Shown piece after piece: positions 5,635 through 13,346 of a DNA stretch of 13,346 bases. The notes beneath the pieces are model-generated. The model was given only the letters and a program-made list of their open reading frames with translations. It was not told the DNA's origin and did no database searches. The translations under genes were made by a program, and so were the position numbers. Every line of letters begins with the position of its first letter. The stretch's first letter is position 1. The stretch is from JAWPMV01 sp038527215 (GTDB taxonomy: Bacteria > Bacteroidota > Bacteroidia > J057), in assembly GCA_038527215.1 (NCBI GenBank), contig JBCBGC010000173.1, positions 1 through 13,346 of the forward strand. The letters are read 5' to 3'.

Positions 5635-7191
5635 ATGTCAACACGCAAAGCAACTCTCAAACCAGCCAAATCCATGGAGGAAGCCCTCTGGGATTCGGCC
5701 AATAAGCTCCGAGGCACCGTCGAAAGTTCGGAGTATAAACACGTGGTCCTGGCCCTGATCTTCCTAAAGTTTACCTCGGATAAATTTGATGAGCGAAGGC
5801 AAGAGTTGATCGAGGAGGGCAAAGAAGCCTATCTCGAGATGCGGGACTTCTACACCATGAGGAACGTCTTTTACCTCACCGAGCCCAGCCGCTGGTCTTA
5901 TATCATCGAACACGCCAAGCAGGAAGACATTGCCCTCAAGATCGATACCGCCCTGCACACCATCGAGAAAAACAACCGCAGCCTCAAAGGCGCGCTGCCC
6001 GATAACTATTTCTCGCGTTTAGGCATGGACCCCAGCAAGCTCTCGGCCTTGCTGGATACCATCAACAACATCCACACCGTCTCCGAAGCAGGCGAGGACA
6101 TTGTAGGCCGCATCTATGAGTACTTTTTCGGGCGCTTTGCGGCGGCAGAAGGCAAAGGCGGCGGGGAGTTCTACACCCCCAAGAGCGTGGTCAACCTCAT
6201 AGCCGAAATGCTGGAACCCTATAAAGGCAAAATCTACGATCCGGCTTGTGGTTCGGGCGGCATGTTTGTGCAGTCGATTAAGTTTGTCAAAAGCCACCAG
6301 GGCAATACCAAAGACATCTCCATTTATGGGCAGGAGTTCACCGCGACCACCTATAAGCTGGCCAAAATGAACCTGGCCATCCGGGGCATTTCCGCCAACC
6401 TGGGCGAAGTACCTGCCAATACCTTTTTCAAAGACCAGCATCCCGACCTCAAGGCCGATTATATCATGGCCAATCCGCCCTTTAATCAAAAGCAGTGGCG
6501 GGAGAAAAACGAACTGGAGGACGATGCACGCTGGAGCGGCTACCTCACTCCGCCCACCGGCAATGCCAACTATGCCTGGATTTTGCATATGCTGAGCAAG
6601 CTCTCCGAAAAGGGCACCGCCGGCTTCGTCCTGGCCAATGGCTCCATGAGCTCCTACACCTCCGGCGAGGGCGAGATCAGAAAACAACTGATCAACAACG
6701 ACCTGGTAGATTGCATGATCGCCCTGCCCGGTCAGCTTTTCTACACCACCCAAATCCCGGTTTGCCTCTGGTTTATCACCAAACACAAAGGCGCGAATCC
6801 CGAGCAAGGCTATCGGAACCGGGCCGGAGAAACCCTCTTTATCGATGCCCGCAACATGGGCAGCATGCTCGATCGCACCCATAAAGAACTGACCGACCAA
6901 GACATTGCCCACATTGCCCAAACCTACCACGCCTGGAGGGGCGAGGAAAAGGACGGCCCTTATGCGGACGTAGCGGGTTACAGCAAATCCGCCACCTTAG
7001 CCGACATCCAGAAAAACGATTATGTGCTCACCCCCGGTCGCTATGTAGGCGTAGCCGAGGAGGAAGACGATGGAATTCCGTTTGAGGAAAAAATGGCCGG
7101 ACTGACGAAAACGCTGGTGCAGCAGATGGAGGCGAGTAGTCAGTTGGATGCGGAGATTAAAAAGAATTTAAAATTGTTGGGGTATGAGTAA
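5635..7191 (+). CDS. hsdM: Type I restriction-modification system, DNA methyltransferase subunit HsdM
   Basis: This is a 518-residue N6-adenine methyltransferase subunit. It methylates the sequence chosen by HsdS and is also needed for restriction. The N-terminal helical domain (about 10-150) has the usual LWDSANKLRG and YKHVVLALIFLKF signatures. The catalytic domain opens with GGEFYTPKSVV (about 176-186), followed by the SAM-binding motif DPACGSGGMF (202-211) and the catalytic motif NPPFN (280-284). Length is typical for the family. I chose the ATG at 5635. An in-frame TTG at 5611 would add eight residues but lies in the loop of the leader hairpin and has no support. The gene is GC-rich. It overlaps hsdS by 8 nt (ATGAGTAA), which indicates translational coupling. 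Confidence 0.97.
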   Translation: MSTRKATLKPAKSMEEALWDSANKLRGTVESSEYKHVVLALIFLKFTSDKFDERRQELIEEGKEAYLEMRDFYTMRNVFYLTEPSRWSYIIEHAKQEDIALKIDTALHTIEKNNRSLKGALPDNYFSRLGMDPSKLSALLDTINNIHTVSEAGEDIVGRIYEYFFGRFAAAEGKGGGEFYTPKSVVNLIAEMLEPYKGKIYDPACGSGGMFVQSIKFVKSHQGNTKDISIYGQEFTATTYKLAKMNLAIRGISANLGEVPANTFFKDQHPDLKADYIMANPPFNQKQWREKNELEDDARWSGYLTPPTGNANYAWILHMLSKLSEKGTAGFVLANGSMSSYTSGEGEIRKQLINNDLVDCMIALPGQLFYTTQIPVCLWFITKHKGANPEQGYRNRAGETLFIDARNMGSMLDRTHKELTDQDIAHIAQTYHAWRGEEKDGPYADVAGYSKSATLADIQKNDYVLTPGRYVGVAEEEDDGIPFEEKMAGLTKTLVQQMEASSQLDAEIKKNLKLLGYE

Positions 7192-8548
7192 TGGATGGAA
7201 GGAAGTCGAATTAGGCCAGGTATCGACTATAAAAGGCAGAGTTGGTTGGAAAGGATATAAAAAAACTGATTTACGAGATAGTGGGCCCGTAGTGATTGGA
7301 GGATCGAATGTAAAAAACTCAGTTTATTTAAACCGAACTGAACTAAAATATCTTTCTATTGAAAAGTATGAAGAATCTCCTGAAATTATGTTGAAAAAAG
7401 GAGATGTATTAGTGGTCCAGAGAGGAAATGGTGTTGGTGATATATCATACTACAATGCAGATTTTGAAAAGGCCACCATTAACCCTACGATGATAATCAT
7501 TTCTGATTTTCAAGGCTTATCAAAATACCTTGCTTATTATTTATTATCGAAAAAGGGAAAGGGTCAATTATTATCCTTAGTTAGTGGGAGCTCAATTCCA
7601 GCATTATATCAAAAGCCTCTAGCTACTCTTTCATTTAACCTCCCTCCCCTCCCCATCCAACAAGCCATTGCCCACATCCTCGGCACCTTAGACGACAAAA
7701 TCGAGCTCAACCGCCAGATGAACCAAACGCTCGAAGCCATGGCCCAGGCCCTCTTCAAATCCTGGTTCGTAGACTTCGACCCCGTCATCGACAACGCCCT
7801 CCTGGCTGGCCACGCACTGCCCACCGCTCTCCAGCCCAAAGTGGATAAAAGACTGATGGTTTTAAAAAACAAAAATCTTGAACCTAGAAATATATTTCCC
7901 TCAAACTCTTTCCCCGATGAATTTCAAGAAACGAGAATTTTAGGCTACATACCTAAATACTGGCAAGAAGTAGATTTTGAAAAATTAACTACTGAATCAA
8001 AAGAAAAGGTTGGGGATAGAGAATTCAAAGAATACTCAAGTACGAATGATGGGTTGTTTCCAAGAGAATTAACTTTCAATAAGAGACTAGCTAAATCTAG
8101 CTCAAAAAATAAAGTAATCAGATTTGGAGACATCGTATTTGGGATGTCAAGAAAGGTCTTAAACTTTGGTGTTATGGAAACGGAATCAGGTTCCGTTAGT
8201 TCCGCCTATAAAGTTTTCAATTTTGACATTGAGCAGTTGCCTATAACTTTTGTGAATGATTACATGAGAATGAGACCTCATATCTATTTCTCAATGTTAA
8301 AACCATCTTCGCGAGAAGGTCAATCATTGTCAGTTGGCCACTTTAAGAAAACCCCGATTTTAGTTCCCCCCAAAAATATTGTGACCCAGTTCCAAACAAT
8401 CTACCTGGGGTACAAGGAAAGGATTGAAAGAAACAATCACCAAACCCAAACCCTCACCCACCTCCGCGACACCCTTCTCCCCCAACTGATCAGCGGCAAA
8501 CTCAGCGTACCGGAAGCCATGCTCGCCGCAGAAAAAGCCCTGGATTAA
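7184..8548 (+). CDS. hsdS: Type I restriction-modification system, specificity subunit HsdS
   Basis: This 454-residue subunit recognises the bipartite DNA target and bridges two HsdM subunits. The order is first target-recognition domain (about 5-150), central conserved region (about 152-222, with LPPLPIQQAIAHILGTLDDK and SWFVDFDP), second recognition domain (about 225-397), and C-terminal conserved region (about 398-446, ending LLPQLISGKLSVPEA). The two conserved regions share the pattern I-E-x-N followed by Q-T-L, the usual internal repeat of the family. Composition is strikingly uneven. Both recognition domains are AT-rich, while the conserved regions (about 7640-7850 and 8430-8548) are GC-rich like hsdM and hsdR. 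This fits domain exchange by recombination. Target sequence cannot be predicted. It overlaps hsdM by 8 nt. Confidence 0.96.
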   Translation: MSNGWKEVELGQVSTIKGRVGWKGYKKTDLRDSGPVVIGGSNVKNSVYLNRTELKYLSIEKYEESPEIMLKKGDVLVVQRGNGVGDISYYNADFEKATINPTMIIISDFQGLSKYLAYYLLSKKGKGQLLSLVSGSSIPALYQKPLATLSFNLPPLPIQQAIAHILGTLDDKIELNRQMNQTLEAMAQALFKSWFVDFDPVIDNALLAGHALPTALQPKVDKRLMVLKNKNLEPRNIFPSNSFPDEFQETRILGYIPKYWQEVDFEKLTTESKEKVGDREFKEYSSTNDGLFPRELTFNKRLAKSSSKNKVIRFGDIVFGMSRKVLNFGVMETESGSVSSAYKVFNFDIEQLPITFVNDYMRMRPHIYFSMLKPSSREGQSLSVGHFKKTPILVPPKNIVTQFQTIYLGYKERIERNNHQTQTLTHLRDTLLPQLISGKLSVPEAMLAAEKALD

Positions 8549-8563
8549 CTTTTTCCCGTCAAG

Positions 8564-11500
8564 ATGGAGAAATACACCGAAGCCCGACTAGAGGAAACCA
8601 TCATTGGCTTACTGCAAGAGCAGGGCTATACCTATGTCCAGGGGGAAGCTGTGGCCAGAGCTTCTCAGGAAGAGGTCTTGCTTATGGCCGATATCGAATC
8701 TTTTCTGAAAAAAAGGTATCAGGTAGACCAAATTCTGGATTCGGAAATCGCCCAGCTGATCCGGCAGTTCAAAAGCCTCTCGGCCCTCGATAGCTATGAA
8801 AGCAACAAAAAAATCCTCAAATGGATGGCTGATGGGCTGCTCCTCAAGCGCGAGCAGCCCGACCAAAAGGACATTCATGTCCATTTTATCGACTATGAAC
8901 ATCCCGAGAACAACCAGCTAAAAATCGTCAACCAGTTGGAGATTGAAGGAGACAGCAGGCGCATCCCCGATGGCATCCTCTATATCAATGGTTTTCCCCT
9001 GGTGGTCCTGGAGTTTAAGAGTGTCATCCGGGAAGAAGCCACCCTGGAACAAGCTCATCAACAGTTGTGCAGGCGCTACCGCCGGGACATTCCCGAGCTG
9101 ATGAAATACAATGCCTTTTCGGTGATTTCGGATGGGGTGAATACCAAAGCAGGTTCTATCTACGCCTCCCGGGAGTTTTGGTATGCCTGGCGCAGAACCG
9201 ATGGCCTGGCCAGGGAGGTAGACGGTATTCCGGCCTTATTCACCATGATCGAGGGCATGCTGGCCCCGAGCCGCTTGCTGGATATCATCCACCATTTTAT
9301 TTTCCTCCCCGAACCGAGCTCCCGGGAAGAAAAGATCATTTGTCGCTATCCCCAGTATTACGCCACCCGCAAGCTCTATGACAACATCCTGGCCCACCGT
9401 AAGCCCGAGGGCGATGGCAAAGGCGGCACCTACTTTGGCACCACGGGTTGTGGCAAGAGCTACACCATGCTCTTCCTGGCCCGCCTGCTCATGAAAAGCG
9501 AGCGCATGGCCAGTCCCACCCTGGTCATCATCACCGACCGTACCGACCTGGACGAGCAGCTCAGCGGACAGTTCCTCAAAGCCAAAGGCTACATAGGCGA
9601 TGATGAGATTTTATCGGTCGCCAGTCGCAGCGATCTGCGCGAAAAACTCAAGGGCCGCCAGTCCGGAGGCGTTTTTTTAACCACCATCCATAAATTCAAT
9701 GAGGACACTGAAGTCCTGAGCGAACGGAATAATGTGGTCTGCATTTCGGATGAGGCCCACCGCTCCCAGATCAACCTGGACCAGAAGGTCAGGATCACCG
9801 AGCGAGGCGTAAAAAAATCCTATGGCTTCGCCCGTCATTTACACGACTCCTTGCCCCATGCCACCTACGTAGGCTTTACCGGCACCCCCGTTGATGCCAC
9901 CCTGGATGTGTTTGGAGCCATCGTGGATTCCTACACCATGACCGAGTCGGTCAAAGATGAAATCACCGTGCGCCTGGTTTATGAGGGCCGGGCCGCCAAA
10001 GTCAGCCTGAACGATGCCCAGTTGCAGCAGATCGAGCAATATTATGAATCAGCCATTGCCGAGGGCGCTTCTGAATATCACGTAGAGAAAAGCAAAAAGG
10101 AATCGGCCAGCATGAAAGCGGTGATTGGCGATCCCGACCGCATCAAAGCCGTGGCGGAGGATTTTGTCCAGCATTACGAAACGCGGGTTAGCGAAGGTTC
10201 CAGCGTCAAGGGCAAGGCCTTGTTTGTGTGCGCAGCCAGGGAGATTGCCTATGATTTATTCCAGGAATTGATTCGCCTCAGACCGGCCTGGCATGAGCCA
10301 AAAGTGTCCGCTCCGGAAGAGGCCGCCCTGACCGCAGAGGAAGCCAAGAAAGTCCTGCCCATGGAGCGGGTGAAAATGATCATGACCCGTGGCAAGGACG
10401 ATGACAAAGAGATGTACCAGTTGCTGGGCAACAAACAATACCGCAAGCAACTGGACGGCCAGTTTAAAAACGCCAAATCCAATTTTAAAATCGCCATCGT
10501 GGTCGATATGTGGCTCACGGGTTTTGACGTACCCTTTCTGGACACCATCTACATCGACAAGCCCCTGCAAAAGCACAACCTCATTCAGACCATCTCTCGG
10601 GTCAACCGAAAGTTTGCTGGCAAAAATAAAGGCCTGGTGGTCGACTACATCGGCATCAAGAAAAGCATGAATGAGGCCCTGGCCATGTACAATCAGGAAG
10701 AGAGCCAAAACATCGAGGATATCCGGCAGTCGCTGGTGGTGGTGAAAGATTGCCTGGATTTGCTCAAGCGCTTCTTCCATCGCTTCGATGCCTCGCCCTA
10801 CTTTCGCAGCGACGACGGTTTGGTGCAGCTGCAAACCCTGAATAAAGCCTCGGAATTTGTTCTGGTGACGGATAAAAGCAAGCGGCGTTTTATGGACATC
10901 GTCAAGCGCCTGAAAATGGCCTATGACATTGCGGTGGGCAGCGAGGAACTCAGCCAGCGGGAAAGGGATTACGTCCATTTTTACCTGGCCGTCAAGTCCA
11001 TCATCTTCAAACTCACCAAAGGAGAGGCCCCCGACACCGAGCAAATGAACGCCCGGGTAAAAGAGTTGGTCGCCCGGGCCATTGAAAGCCAGGGCGTAGA
11101 GGAAATCATCCAACTCAAGGAAGGCGAAGCCCATCAGCTGGACATTTTTGATCCGGCCTACCTGGATCGCCTGCTCAACATCAAGCTGCCCAACACCAAG
11201 ATTCAGTTGCTGCAAAAGCTCCTCAAAAAAGCCATTGGCGAACTAGCCAAAGTCAACCGCATGCAAGGGGTGGATTTTACCCAAAAACTGAAGTCGGTGG
11301 TCGACCGCTACAATGAGCGCAAGGGCAACACCTATACCGGAGAAGAATTTGACCTCATCACCCACGAACTGGTCGAGTTGATTACCCAGGTAAAAGGGGA
11401 ATTTCGGGCGGGCGAGGAACTGGGCATTGATTTCGAAGAAAAAGCCTTTTATGACATTCTCAAGGGCATGGCCCGCAAGTATGATTTCGAATATCCGGAA

Positions 11501-11710
11501 GATAAGCTGGTATACCTGGCCCAAAAGGTAAAAGAAATTGTGGACGACAAATCCACCTTCACCGACTGGAACAAAAGAGAAGATGTAAAATCAGAACTCC
11601 GGGTAGAACTCATCATCCTCCTGGCAAACAACGACTATCCACCCGTGGCCAATGACGAGGTATTCCAGGAGATCTTTGCCCAGGCGGAGAATTTTAAGCA
11701 GAATCGGTGA
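8564..11710 (+). CDS. hsdR: Type I restriction-modification system, restriction endonuclease subunit HsdR
   Basis: This 1048-residue ATP-dependent translocase and endonuclease cuts unmethylated DNA as part of the HsdR-HsdM-HsdS complex. The N-terminal PD-(D/E)xK nuclease shows PDG (135-137) and LEFKS with Glu150 and Lys152. The superfamily 2 motor shows Walker A GTTGCGKS (292-299), ITDRTDLDEQL (about 323-333), the DEAH box (396-399), GFTGTPV (437-443), DMWLTGFDVP (648-657) and QTISRVNR (675-682). The C-terminal third is helical and charged, as expected for the part that docks on the methyltransferase. All key residues are present and the frame is intact, so the enzyme should be active. Length is in the family's range. 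The start is 15 nt after the hsdS stop, so it is cotranscribed. The 120-bp gap to the convergent fucosidase gene shows no convincing terminator. Confidence 0.98.
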   Translation: MEKYTEARLEETIIGLLQEQGYTYVQGEAVARASQEEVLLMADIESFLKKRYQVDQILDSEIAQLIRQFKSLSALDSYESNKKILKWMADGLLLKREQPDQKDIHVHFIDYEHPENNQLKIVNQLEIEGDSRRIPDGILYINGFPLVVLEFKSVIREEATLEQAHQQLCRRYRRDIPELMKYNAFSVISDGVNTKAGSIYASREFWYAWRRTDGLAREVDGIPALFTMIEGMLAPSRLLDIIHHFIFLPEPSSREEKIICRYPQYYATRKLYDNILAHRKPEGDGKGGTYFGTTGCGKSYTMLFLARLLMKSERMASPTLVIITDRTDLDEQLSGQFLKAKGYIGDDEILSVASRSDLREKLKGRQSGGVFLTTIHKFNEDTEVLSERNNVVCISDEAHRSQINLDQKVRITERGVKKSYGFARHLHDSLPHATYVGFTGTPVDATLDVFGAIVDSYTMTESVKDEITVRLVYEGRAAKVSLNDAQLQQIEQYYESAIAEGASEYHVEKSKKESASMKAVIGDPDRIKAVAEDFVQHYETRVSEGSSVKGKALFVCAAREIAYDLFQELIRLRPAWHEPKVSAPEEAALTAEEAKKVLPMERVKMIMTRGKDDDKEMYQLLGNKQYRKQLDGQFKNAKSNFKIAIVVDMWLTGFDVPFLDTIYIDKPLQKHNLIQTISRVNRKFAGKNKGLVVDYIGIKKSMNEALAMYNQEESQNIEDIRQSLVVVKDCLDLLKRFFHRFDASPYFRSDDGLVQLQTLNKASEFVLVTDKSKRRFMDIVKRLKMAYDIAVGSEELSQRERDYVHFYLAVKSIIFKLTKGEAPDTEQMNARVKELVARAIESQGVEEIIQLKEGEAHQLDIFDPAYLDRLLNIKLPNTKIQLLQKLLKKAIGELAKVNRMQGVDFTQKLKSVVDRYNERKGNTYTGEEFDLITHELVELITQVKGEFRAGEELGIDFEEKAFYDILKGMARKYDFEYPEDKLVYLAQKVKEIVDDKSTFTDWNKREDVKSELRVELIILLANNDYPPVANDEVFQEIFAQAENFKQNR

Positions 11711-11830
11711 GGCTTCAGGAATAGCCTAAGCCGTTCAAGCCCAGCGCCATTTGCTAAACTGCGTTTCTGGCCATCATGCCTAAGGTATCTCTTTTAGGAC
11801 AAAGGGTGGAACCAGCAAGTGAATCGCCAA

Positions 11831-13315
11831 TTATTTTATATCGCTTATCCTAAAACTCCAGGCATGCTGGCAGGGTAATTCATCAATGGTTAAACGAGGC
11901 ACGGTAATAACCAGGTTTTTTCCCTTCTTTTTATAGGCTAGCGCCTCAGCATGTCCCAATAGCATCACTTTGGTCTGGCTGGAAGGGCTCACATCTTTGA
12001 TCACCAGCTTGTCCACAGGATAGCTGGGAGAAATCGCGTATAGGTCATTTCCTTTTCGGGTAAAAAACACCTCTTTTACGGCTTTGCCGGGTTCTGGGTC
12101 CAGGGTTTGTTTCAGGATAAATTCCCCTCCGAGATAATGCGTGGTTTTTTCAAAAGTCTGATCCCCTGCGGACCACTGCACACTTCTTTCGCTCCACCGC
12201 CTACTGCCATAAATCGCTTCTCCATTTACCTGCAGCCAGGCTCCCATTTCCTTCAGCCTTTCCTGCATGATAGGAGGAATGCTGCCTCTGCCATCCGGCC
12301 CGATGTCCAAGAGCAGGTTACCGCCCCTGCTGACAATGTCCACCAGCAAAAGAATCAGGGTGCGAGTGCTGTTATAATCTTCGGCGTCCTCGTTTTGATT
12401 ATACCCAAAGGAAAAGCCCATGCCTCTGCATTCTTCCCAGGGTCTATCATATTCCTCCAGCGCCCCATACTCTGGCGTGGCATAACCTCCATGCTTAGCC
12501 CTCACCCCTTTGCCCCAGCGGTCATTGATAACAATGTGATCCTTTGCCTTAGATTCGTTAAACAGCCAGGCTAACAATTCCGGAGTTTTCCAATCCTCCG
12601 GTTTCATGTCCCATTCGCCATCGCCCCAAATAATATCCGGCTCATAGCGCTGAATCAAATCTTTAAATTGGGGATGAAAATGTTCCGCGACGAAGCGTGC
12701 CCTATCCTGTGACCACCAGGGATGATACCATTCGTAGAGGGAGTAGTATAAGCCCATTTTGATAGCCCTTTGCTTGACCGCCGCACTCAGCTCACCGATC
12801 AAATCCCGCTGGGGACCGATCGCTCCACTGTTCCAGGGGAATCCCCGGTCATCTGCTTCTTTATTGGGCCAAAGGGTGAAGCCGTCGTGATGCTTGGAGG
12901 TCAGCACGATATACTTTGCGCCAGCTTGTTCAAATAAGCTCGCCCATTCCTCCGCATTAAATTGATCGGCTTTGAACATCTCTCCAAACTGGTAATAGCT
13001 AAAGTGATCTCCGTAGGTTTTTCGATGGTATTGCCATACCTCGTCCCCTTTAAAATCCCCATTGCCAAAAAGCGCCTTACTCTGCATCCAATACTGGTAC
13101 CACTCTGAATAAGTCCCTTTGGGAGACCAGGCAGGCACTGAATAGGGACCCCAGTGGATGAAAATGCCGAATTTCGCGTCTTCAAACCAAGCCGGAATCG
13201 GTCGGCTGTCAAGGGATTCCCAATCTGGCGTATATTTTTCCTGGGCGACGAGTTCGCTCATCCAGCCACAGAGGAGAAATAACAAACAGAGCGTAAAGGA
13301 TTTTATGCGGAGCAT
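11831..13315 (-). CDS. Secreted alpha-L-fucosidase, glycoside hydrolase family 29
   Basis: This 494-residue exo-enzyme should remove terminal alpha-L-fucose from glycans. An N-terminal signal peptide (about 1-25, positive start, Leu-rich core, ending LVAQ) implies export to the periplasm or beyond. A Cys at 16 (FLLC) is a weak lipoprotein-signal candidate. The catalytic domain shows FGIFIHWGPYSVPAW (about 49-63), LTSKHHDGFTLWP (138-150) and PDIIWGDGEWD (226-236), with Asp232 the expected nucleophile. PWEEC (292-296) and GGNLLLDIGPDGRG (331-344) also match GH29. The acid/base residue is not assigned because it varies between subfamilies. The last 110 residues look like the usual C-terminal beta-sandwich. 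The gene is convergent with hsdR. The start lies 31 bp from the window edge, so upstream partners (for example other glycan enzymes) cannot be seen. Confidence 0.95.
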   Translation of the reverse strand: MLRIKSFTLCLLFLLCGWMSELVAQEKYTPDWESLDSRPIPAWFEDAKFGIFIHWGPYSVPAWSPKGTYSEWYQYWMQSKALFGNGDFKGDEVWQYHRKTYGDHFSYYQFGEMFKADQFNAEEWASLFEQAGAKYIVLTSKHHDGFTLWPNKEADDRGFPWNSGAIGPQRDLIGELSAAVKQRAIKMGLYYSLYEWYHPWWSQDRARFVAEHFHPQFKDLIQRYEPDIIWGDGEWDMKPEDWKTPELLAWLFNESKAKDHIVINDRWGKGVRAKHGGYATPEYGALEEYDRPWEECRGMGFSFGYNQNEDAEDYNSTRTLILLLVDIVSRGGNLLLDIGPDGRGSIPPIMQERLKEMGAWLQVNGEAIYGSRRWSERSVQWSAGDQTFEKTTHYLGGEFILKQTLDPEPGKAVKEVFFTRKGNDLYAISPSYPVDKLVIKDVSPSSQTKVMLLGHAEALAYKKKGKNLVITVPRLTIDELPCQHAWSFRISDIK

Positions 13316-13346
13316 GGTTCACGAGGGGTTAAGGGGCTATCCGTGC

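Noticed and set aside
6019..6930. 303-codon open frame on the minus strand inside hsdM
   Set aside because: It is the mirror of a GC-rich coding frame; hsdM motifs prove the plus strand is the gene, and the antisense product shows no motif.
10256..11215. 319-codon open frame on the minus strand inside hsdR
   Set aside because: It is fully contained in the well-supported helicase subunit, lacks any recognisable feature and reads as a compositional shadow.
11711..11732. Inverted repeat GGCTT/AAGCC directly after hsdR
   Set aside because: Five base pairs with a 12-nt loop and no T-run are too weak to call a terminator.

Overview
The window looks like a chromosomal segment of a member of the Bacteroidota. 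Three things point that way: candidate promoters of the Bacteroidota type (TTG, about 20 bases, then a TAnnTTTG-like box) in front of two transcription units; no clear Shine-Dalgarno sequences; and a secreted GH29 fucosidase of the kind common in that phylum. A Saprospiraceae-like source is possible, but this cannot be settled from the sequence. Base composition is patchy. GC-rich blocks (persulfide dioxygenase, hsdM, hsdR, fucosidase) alternate with AT-rich blocks (the first gene, the 3.4-5.5 kb islet, and the two specificity domains of hsdS).

Layout. Positions 1-79 hold a perfect 33-bp inverted repeat. It lies inside a reading frame that is open from the first base and runs into an unrecognised AT-rich gene (115-1653, +). 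A minus-strand gene follows (1885-3297), encoding a metallo-beta-lactamase-fold persulfide dioxygenase fused to two rhodanese domains. It has a terminator-like hairpin after its stop. An AT-rich islet of about 2 kb (3.4-5.5 kb, -) carries a membrane protein with a phospholipase-D-like cytoplasmic domain and a divergent member of the lactate/malate dehydrogenase family. Homopolymeric G/C tracts sit at both edges of the islet. From 5552 a plus-strand operon encodes a complete type I restriction-modification system, hsdM-hsdS-hsdR, with an 8-nt hsdM/hsdS overlap and a 15-nt hsdS/hsdR gap. A convergent minus-strand gene at the right end encodes a secreted alpha-L-fucosidase and reaches nearly to the window edge.

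How the genes work together. Only the three hsd genes form an obvious functional unit: HsdM and HsdS form the site-specific adenine methyltransferase, and adding HsdR gives the restriction complex. HsdS is a compositional mosaic, with AT-rich recognition domains set in GC-rich conserved regions, as expected from specificity-domain exchange. The persulfide dioxygenase (sulfide detoxification) and fucosidase (glycan degradation) appear to be independent housekeeping or catabolic genes. The dehydrogenase and membrane/PLD-like genes are co-oriented and 93 bp apart and may be cotranscribed. A functional link between them, or to the restriction system, is only a hypothesis. No tRNA, rRNA, CRISPR array or recognisable insertion sequence was seen.
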